From an uncultured Christensenellaceae bacterium (GTDB taxonomy: Bacteria > Bacillota > Clostridia > Christensenellales > Pumilibacteraceae), in contig CAJULE010000039.1 in the NCBI GenBank assembly GCA_910587445.1, positions 1 through 11,606 on the forward strand: a stretch of DNA of 11,606 bases, in the 5' to 3' direction. The notes beneath the pieces are model-generated. The model saw only the letters and a program-made list of their open reading frames with translations, was not told the origin of the DNA and searched no databases. Every line of letters begins with the position of its first letter. The stretch's first letter is position 1. The translations under genes were made by a program, and so were the position numbers. Below are positions 1 through 9,100 of this stretch, one piece after another.

Positions 1-49
1 CTCATTCACAAGTAATTTAACTATTTATCTGTCCAACTTTTGGGGTCCA
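1..49. mobile_element. Probable terminal end of an IS3-family (IS150-like) insertion sequence, truncated by the window
   Basis: Positions 30-49 read TGTCCAACTTTTGGGGTCCA. Read outside-in on the minus strand this is TGGACCCCAAAAGTTGGACA, which starts with the TG dinucleotide typical of IS3-family termini. It closely resembles the terminal inverted repeats I recall for IS150-group elements (the ACCCCAAAAAGTTGGACA type). The inner part (1-29) is AT-rich, like the subterminal non-coding part of such elements. An in-frame CTC ATT CAC AAG TAA at 1-15 could be the last codons of a plus-strand transposase, but four codons cannot support a CDS call. The rest of the element and its other end lie outside the window. 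Confidence 0.5.
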
Positions 50-53
50 TAGC

Positions 54-71
54 AAAAGCGGGCTTTTTTTT
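54..71. terminator. Possible terminator remnant downstream of the giant gene
   Basis: The + strand reads AAAAGCGGGC followed by eight T residues; on the minus strand this is A8-GCCCGC-TTTT. It sits about 40 bases past the stop codon, where a terminator is expected. Within the window only a weak 5-bp stem (AAAAG/CTTTT) can form. The GC-rich arm GCGGGC has no partner in the adjacent spacer, and the sequence that would supply one is occupied by the IS end. It may be half of a bidirectional terminator. Confidence 0.35.
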
Positions 72-109
72 GTGTAATTTCTTTGACCTTTTCTTTACCG
101 ACGGAAAGC

Positions 110-3100
110 TTAGAAGCCTTCGCCGTCGAAGCCGTCGTTGTTCTTCGGCGGATTACCCGAATCGGAGCCGCCGGGGTTGAGCCCTATCGCATTGTTCTGC
201 GGAGCTGCGCCTTGAGCCGGTCCACCCTGTCCGAGCAACGGTGCGTTGCTTACGGGCGGCTGCACGGGAGGCAGATAACCGAAGCTGTTGTTGTAAGCCG
301 TTGTCTGCTGACCTGCGGAAAGCTTGAGCATCTGTTCTTCCATTTCCATTTCGGAAACAAGCAGAGCCTCTATCTCCTTGCGCATCTTTCTCTTCTTGCG
401 CACCGCGAGGATGATTATAAGAAGCAGTATTATGAGCAGGAGAAGCGCGCCGAGGATTATTGCGAACATCAACGGATTGCTTCTGATATAGATGATCGCC
501 GAAGCGAAGAAGCCGAGTTCGGGCTTGTCGGGGCACATCACGCGGATCTCCGCCGTAACCGCTTCCATCGTCTCGTCCACGACGCTCATCGTGATAGTGA
601 CTTCACGGTTCGCCTTGAACTTTATGACGATTTCGTTCACGCCGTCTCTCTCGTTGACGCGGGCTTCCGCTATGCTGCTTATGGCGCTCGAAGCGGACTG
701 GAACTTCATTACGTCTATTTCGCTGTCGTCCGTGAAGAAGAAGCTTGCGGGAAGATGGATACATCCGTCGTCGCGCGATTCGTCGCTCGAACTGAAGTTA
801 TATACCTTTTCGGGTGCGAACTCGGACTTGAGAACGGGATTCGCATTTGCGCCGACGAGGATCTTGAACGGAACGTCCCTTTCGACACTGCCCACGCGGC
901 ACTTAGCCGTAACGCTTATTTCGCTTCCCTCGACAGCCACAGGCTTCACCTTGAGCCTATAGCTTACGGTGCCGTTGTCCATAGGCTGGGTAATGAGCTC
1001 GACCCTGTGAGATTCCGCACCGACGTCTATGCCCGTGAGCTTATAGCCGTTGCTGTACTCCTTAAAGTCGATCGCGCCCGTTACGGAATCGGTCTCGTAT
1101 CTGTCGAGAATGTCGCCTATCGTGACGAGCTCGGAACGTCCGCGGTCGATGTCTATGACATTGGTTATCATGGTATCGGAACCGTACGCTATGCGTATTC
1201 TGAGCGTTATGTCGCAGGAAAGAGCGTCTTCGCTGAAGATGTTGTTACCGTCGTCCTGCACCCTCAACGTGACGTTCTGCCAGCCGTACACGCCGGGAAG
1301 CGGGCGGATGTAGAACTCCTGAGGGTTGGTTTCGGAAACGCCTGCATTGAACACGTTTATATTACCGACGGTCGCGCCCTCGGTGAGAGCAGGCTCGATA
1401 AGGATCGCGCCGCCGTTCGTCGTCGTATCGCCGAGCGTGATCGAAGATATGCGGAGGAAAGTGGGATTTTCGGTAAGCTCGAGACCCTCGTAATACTTCG
1501 TGAGATCCTTTACGTTGTTGTCCGTGATATAGCTTAAGATGTTGAAGTAGCTTGCTTCGACAACCGTAACGCCGAACTCGTCGGTAGTACCTTCGGATCC
1601 GAACATATCTATTTCGGTCGAGATGCCCTCGCGAACGGTAGGCGCGGAGTTGGCGACAGTCAAGCGAATGACTATGTCCACGGCCGCAGCGCCCGAACCG
1701 TCGGCTATGCGGAGCGTAGCCTCGCCCACGCTGCCGCGGCTGTACGACGTACAGAGCACGCGAAGCACGGAGTTGTTGGCGTTCGGGGACGAGAGTCTGA
1801 AGAGTTCATCCGTTCCGCCCAAAGCACTCACGGAATGGATTGCGGTGGGCTTTCCGCTTATGTCGGAGAGATAACCGCGCGACGCGTCGCCTATGAAGTT
1901 TACGGAGTCGCACGAATTCGACGCATTGGTCGGGTTATCGGCGCCCAAGCCGTAGGTGTCGACGTCGCGATAGACGTCCGCGATGTTGATGTTGAGCGGT
2001 TTGCCGCGCTCGACCGTAGCTTCGAGAAGGAATGTATCGCCGGTGCTTCTCGCAAGCGTATATCCGACGGCGGTAGGCGGAACCTCGCCTTCTTCCTCCC
2101 AATCGCGTACGTAAGGAGCGGAGTTATACACCTTGAGTATGATGACGGTGCTGACGGTTTCGCCCATGGAGTCGACGCCGTAGACGCGCATCGGCAAGCG
2201 CACGAATTCCGCGCTTTCGGTGTCGCCCGCGTCTATCTTACGCATGAACTTGATTGTGATAGAGCCGCTTGACGTCGTAACCTCGAGCGCAGGTCCGAGA
2301 CCCTTTGTGTTGTCGCGCAGATAGCCCGTGCTCGTATTCACGACGCCGTCGCCGTAATCGTAAGACGGGAGTATCTCCCAACCGCGGTTCTCGCCGCCCT
2401 GAGCCTGGTTTATAACGACGTTGTCGTTCGTGTCGAGATCGGCAAACAAGCCGTGAGTCTGTTCGCTCTTATCGTGCAAGCTGTAGGTGCGGGAATCGCC
2501 GATATAGCCCGAGAACGTAAGGAAGCCGTCGCCGTCGAAGCCGTCGTAGAAGTCGGCGTTCGTAAGACCCTCGACGGTGGCCGTCGGCGCGCTGTTGCCT
2601 ACGGATATCGCAAGATAAGCCTCCGACTTATATTTTGCGTCGTCGGGAACGTCGCGCTTTTGAATCTTTACAAAGAGCGGTATGGGCGTTCTCTTAGTCG
2701 TATCGACGGGCGTGAAGTTGATAGTCGCGCCGTCCGCGCTTATGTCGAACTCGAAGTACTGAGCGACGTATCTGTAAAGCTCTACGTTTACGTTGGCGTC
2801 ATACGCGCTTTCCGTAACCATAACTTTATCGGTCGAATTATAGACATAGCGCTTGAGCTCGAACGGCGTATATGCTTCGCCTTGAGCCGTAACATTGAGA
2901 TTTTCGAACTCTCTTACGGAGTTTGCGAGACTCTCCCACGTCACGTTGCCCGCTTCGTCGGTCTTCTTGCGAAGCATTGCAAAGACGCTCATCGAATAAG
3001 CCGTCTTGGACGCGCCGTAGTCGGGGTCTATCACGAGACCCGTCGCAACCGCCCTCGTCGCCGCGGTGGGCGTGACGACTGTGAGTCTGCTCTGCTTGTC

Positions 3101-6100
3101 GGCTATGTCCGCGGCATTGTACTCCGCTTTGGACTTAACCGTAAAGTCGTAGAAGTTCTTGGTGTTGGGGTTTTCGGAATTTTCGGACGTACCGATAAGC
3201 TCGTTGGGCTCGACGTATACGTTTATTATGATCTTCTGCGCGTAATCGAGCGACTGACCGTTTGCGTCCATGACGTAGAATACTATCTGTTCGAAGCTCT
3301 TTTCGCTGCCCGTTTCGCCGCCGCTCATGAAGTTCACGGGAGTGATCGTAAACGAGTGTGCACGACCGTCGCTTCCGAGTATCGTATCGAGCGAGACATA
3401 CGCCGATTCGGTAACGCCGCTCGTATTGCCGCCCACCGAGAAGCAGGAGCCCGAGAATGCCTCGTAAAGATACATCTTGTCTGCGTCGCCTGCGTCGGGA
3501 TCCTTACAGAGATCCTTGAGGTTTACCGTAAAGGGCCGATCGCTCATCTTAAGTCTTACGTTGAACAGTACGTTCTGCATGAGATCGGTTACCGAAACGC
3601 CGTTTGCCTCTGCCTGGCTGTCGGGATCGTCGCTCGGTCTTACGTGCTCGATACCCTTTTCGGCAAGAGCCGCGTCATCGGCGGGATCGGTCGAAACCTT
3701 GGGAGGCGTGGACTCGACGGTTATAGTGAAGATGACCGAAACGGTATAGTCTCCGTCGGAAACGGTCACCGTCAAAGGCAAGCGGTTTGCGACGCCGCGA
3801 GCTTCCACCCTATAAGACAACGTGCGGGCGAGACCGTCCCTGGTATACACGTTTTGCGCCATGACGGCAAGCTTGTTGTTGAGACCCGAAGTGGAAATGC
3901 TGTTGAGACGCAAGGTTTCGGGCGAATCGTCCTCTGCGACGACATATGCGCCGAGATAGGTATTCTGACCTTCGTAAGCCGCCGTAGTGCTGTTGCGGAT
4001 AAACTTATTGTTTTCGGTCTCTATCTTATTGAAATCCACGTCATGACCGAAAGCCTGTTCGTTGCGGCTGTTGGGATTGAATTTGTTTCTGTCCTCCACC
4101 GAAAGCGCGTTCATATACATATCGTAAGGCGTAACGGTGATGTCGAAGTAGTCGCCCGTCTTCATGATTATTTCGGGAGCGGCGGCATTCATACCGTCTC
4201 TGCCGTAGACAAGCGTAGTCTGCTTTACGCCGCTAAGCTCGCCGTTATCTCTCGTGTGAAGGAGCTCGGGCGCCTTGTTTGCGACCTGTACGAGGACATT
4301 GAAGTCGGCAAACGCGCCGTTGTTATCCCTGAAGCGGAGAACCACCCAGATGCGTCCCGTAACCTTCTTGAGCGCCTTGAACGTGACCGACTTGATATAC
4401 TTGGAGCCCGAAGAGTTCGTTTCGAAATCTACGCTTACGTCTATCACCCTCTCGCTTTCCGGTATGATATTTCCGCGCACATACGTGCCCGTGCTGTCAC
4501 CCGCGGGATTTGCACGGTAGTTTGCGTAGCCTATCACATCGGAAGTAGGCGCAGTGGCATTCGCCACATCGGCATAGTAATACGTTTCCGAGCCGTCGTT
4601 GTTTATTTCGAGATAGTCGGACGTATCGGCAATGTTTCTGTCCTCAAGCTCCAACTTGTTTGCAAAGCGACCGTCTATCATGAGGAAGTCTCTGTCGGAG
4701 ACCGCGTCTGCGACGTTGAGTCTGTAGTTGTCCTCGAGAGTAACGGAAATACCGAAATATTTATCCGCCGTATAGAGCGACGTATTCGCAACGGGCGCGG
4801 AGTTGTTTATTCTGAGCTTTATAGTCAGAAGCTGCCATGTGCCGTTGTAGAAAGAGGTTCCGTTGTAGGTGTCGTATATTATGACATTAAGCGGGAAATA
4901 GAAGTTGTAGCCTTTTGACGTGCGCTCGGTTTCAAGATGTTTATTCTCTTTTGCATACTGTTTAACCAATGCAAAATTTGCGTCGGATGTTATATTACTC
5001 TTATCGAACCCGGCAATGCTTTGATAATCGAAAGTCGTCTTTTTTACGGGACGGACGGTGAACGATTCGGAGTCGAATCCGTCGTCTATCTTAAAGTACT
5101 CGTTGTAGCCTTCGTTTACTTTATTGAACGTGCCCGTTTTCTCCAAACCGTCGGCATAATCAAGAAGAAGCTGCGCTATCGTATTGTTGTTTCCCGACGT
5201 AGTATCCACACCGAGATATTCGGCAAGCTTTGTGAGCTGCTCGAGATTCTGATTTCCGGTGTTCTGCAAGCCGTCGGCTTTGACCATATGGCGAAGCTGA
5301 GCTGCCGTAAGAGGCTTACCCGTAGCGCCGAGCGAGCTTTGAAGGAAGCGCGCCGTGTCGCGATAGACGCTTGTATATGCTGTCTGTGCCTCCGGAGACA
5401 TTCCGTCTACAACACGCAACTTATTGCTGTCTGTATAGCGGACATAGAGCGTGTCGCTGCTACTCGTCGACGTAGAAGTATCGCTGTCGAAAAGTTTAAA
5501 CGTATAAGCGTTTACGCTGCCCACGGGAATGCTTGCGCCCGTATCATACTCGAATATCTGAGTCGAACCCGTAGAAGAACTCGTATCGACGACTCTGACC
5601 GACTCGTTTGCGATAGTTACGTCCACGGAAACATTCGCCGTGATGGGAATGTTGTTTGCCGATTCTATCGTAGGCGTGCCGCCGAGATTCGTATAAAGAG
5701 CAAGGTCGAGCGTCAGTTTGAGCGGCGACGACGGACGAGGTCCGCGCACGTTCATCTTTATACCCTGTCTGTTTTCGTAAATACGTGTGTAAACTTGCTT
5801 AAGCGAAGAAGAAAGCAATCCCGTATTATAATAGTCGGTGGTGAAACCGAGAGACGGCTCTGTTCCCATAAGTTTCGTATCGGTCTGTATTTCGAACTTG
5901 ATATACGGGTTATTGTTTATTCCGCTTCCCGTCCAGATATTCGTGCCGTCGGTAAGAGTAAGGCGCGAAAGCATATCGGTCTGAGTACTTCTCGTATAGT
6001 ACGCGCCGTTAAAGCTTACGGCGGACGTAGCCGTCAAATCGTTGCCCGACTCATCTTGACCGGGCAAGCTTGCCGTGTAAGCGAAGTAGCTAAGCGGAAC

Positions 6101-9100
6101 AAGTGCACCGGAAGAACCGAGCGCTATGCCGTTGTACTTAAAGCCGGGTCTTTGTATTGTGCCCGTTCCGTCTACGTACTCATAATCTGGCGTATAGACT
6201 TCGTGAGGCGCGGTCATACCGAGCGAGCCCATATTGAAATAGAAGGTAAATTCCTTATATCCGTCTATATTAGCCGTGCCGGCAGCCGGCGTGCCGTCGT
6301 CGTTTATCGTACGCTTTCCGTCGTATCTCGTCTCCCCTCTCGCATTGTCGAGGCTGTCGCGGACGCGAACGGTGAAGCGCATGGGACTTGCGAACGAGCG
6401 CTGAGTCGTTATCTTAATCGCCCAATTCGGATTGTCTACATATTTTTCCGTTATATCCTGTTTGCCGGTATAGCCGTCCAAGCGGTTTGCTATGGTCGTA
6501 TTGCTGCCCGCAACTATTTCCTTGTAGGGCTGTGTAGTCATGACGCTTCCGTCGGCATCGCAGAATATAAGGGACGCAATCCTAATATCGGACTGACCGT
6601 CGGGAAGCGTGAACATCATAGCGACGTCGTTTGCCGTCGAGGGGTCGCGGTTGATCGGAGTGTCGAGACCGTAAACGGGCAGATTGGGATAGTCGTTGTC
6701 GGTATTCTCGTTGCCCGCGCCCGCATACAGATACAAGTTCTGCAATGCGTCGTTGTCGGCGGTGAGAATGCGTATATTCTTTGGCGAAACTTTGTTTGCA
6801 ACAAGCGCGTTGTAAACGTTAAGGCTCGACGCGACGTAATAGTCGGCATTTACAACTTCGCTTTCATTGTTCGGCGACACTCTCCACTCGTAGGAGACCG
6901 TATCGGACGAAGGGTCGTCAAGTTCGGGGTTGTCTCCGCCCGTAATCTTATCGACTACGGCAAAGCCTCTGTCGACGTCGCGATTGAGCTCGGGCGCGCT
7001 GTTGCGAACCTCAAGCTGGATTATTATCTCCGCCCTGTTCGCGCTTGCGTCATAGCCGTAGTTATCGGTTATGTTTACGCCTACGAACAGACCGCCCGGA
7101 AGATTCTGCGTGCTCGAACGCGCGGTTACTTTAAACACCTGACCGCTTCTGCCGCCCGTTGCCTGCGCAAACTCGGCGGTCACATAACTGCTGCCGTCGG
7201 TGAACTCGTAATAAGTTTTGCCGTCGAACTCGACAGTCTTGCCGCCGCCTGTTTTGACAAGCGAATAGAACGTGAAAGTCGCGTCGGCAAAGTAAAGCGT
7301 GTCGGGCTCGAAATCCTGAGCTATGTCCGTCGGACGGAATTCGCGAATGTTATAGCCGTAGTTAAAGAGATCGCGGTTTGCCGTCGAACCCTGAAAGTTG
7401 TTACCCTGGTAGTCGTCGGACGAGTTCGTCGTCGTATCGTTCACGCCGTTTATATTGCTCGAAAGATAGAATACATTCTTTGCGTCGGTGCGGATCTCGG
7501 GAAGATTGTCGCTCACGTTTACCTGTACGGTGACTTCGGCAATGGAAGCGCCGTCGGATATCTTGACGCGGAACGCAAGAGGATTGCCTGCGGAAGTACG
7601 CGTCGACGTGCTTACCGTGACATAGCTGCGGCGATTAGCTTCCTCGGTCGTGACCGTCGCCGTGCCGCCCGTGGAGCTTATCATCTGCGCGCTGCCGTCG
7701 AATGCGAGGCGGTCGAGCTTCAAGGTCGCGGGCGTAGTCGAAAGGTCGAGCGGATTGCTCGTATAGAAGAGATCCGAAATATCGGCATGGGCGTCGTTAA
7801 ACTGACTTTCGTATGCGGAATCGAGTCTGTATTCGGCGGAATTGTCGGTCGAATTCTCGGGGTGCTCCCACATCGAGAACACGCGGTTCGTGTTCGTGTT
7901 TTTGCCCACTTCCCAACCGCTTGCCATATCCAAATCGTATGCAAGATCGTAAGGAGTGATTTCGAACGTATAGCCGTTGGGAACGGTATATATTACGGAG
8001 CTCGAATTGGAATTCGCAGAAACGGTCACTTCGCTATCTCTGTGCGTCCAGATACCGGAATCACTGTCCCTGAAATCGCGGCGAGCCGTGATCTTCTGCT
8101 GTGCAAGCGTAGCGCTATCGTGAATCTTTACGGTGCTGTTATCTACCTTTACAAGCAGATTTACAAGGCCGTCGAGATTGCCGCCGACGGGTTTCGTCTT
8201 GCTGTTTGCCGCATTTCGCGTATCCTTTATTACTATGGGCTGCTGAATATACACGCCGCTCGTCGAGCGAAGGAAGGTCACCTTGATGCCCCAGAACTCG
8301 ATTATGTCGGCGGAGTAGGTCTTTATGTCGGTGCCCCACTCGTCGTAGCGCTGCCAACTCATATCGTCAGAATCGCCGCTCGAAACTATGGTCTGCCCCT
8401 TGGCGATCTTTGCCGCGGTGACGGACGAAGCGTACAGCTTATGCGGTTCTATCCTATAGAATTCCGTCTCGATAACGCCGTTCGGGTACTCCGCGGTAGG
8501 CGCGCCGAACTGATCCATATCGAGCACGAGGAACTCGTTGTACATATAGGTCTTTACCTCGCCGGCAGTGGAATTCTTTGCCTGAACAGCAAACGTATCT
8601 ACGTCCTCGGCAAGTCCGCGAATGTGATTGTCGTCGTCGCGTATGCTTGCGTCTGCGGTAAGCGTGCCTATACCCATAGGGCTGAAGTACATCACTTTAT
8701 TGCCGTTCGCATCGGTCTTCGCCTCGGACGAGGTGGAATCGGCAATCGCCGCGGGACTTATCTGCGAAGGCGTGGTATTGTTTACTCTTACCGCGACGGG
8801 GAACCATATACCTCTGTCGGTCGGGTCGCCCTTATCCTCTACGCGAACGAGGAAATAGAAGTCGCCCGTACGCGTGAACGAATTGTCCGTATATTGGTTA
8901 CGCGTAGCGCGCAAGCCGTTTATGGTAATATACTGACCCTCGGGATCTATCGTGTAAGACAGATACGACCGCGAGGTATCGGACGAAGCGTCGACTATGC
9001 TTTCCGGCTCGAACTTAAGCACGTTCGTTCCGCGAGCAGTCGTCATCGAGTCGGGAGCCTTCGGGTTCTGCGCCTCGGTAAAGAAGTAGTTCGAATTCGG

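Noticed and set aside
83..1537. Plus-strand open frame of 484 codons starting near the left edge
   Set aside because: Also codon-aligned antisense. Its sequence is the complement of the tail, TM helix and last modules of the real gene.
2453..4918. Plus-strand open frame of 821 codons
   Set aside because: Same codon-aligned antisense frame as the 1,881-codon one, with the same nonsense composition and no domain signal.
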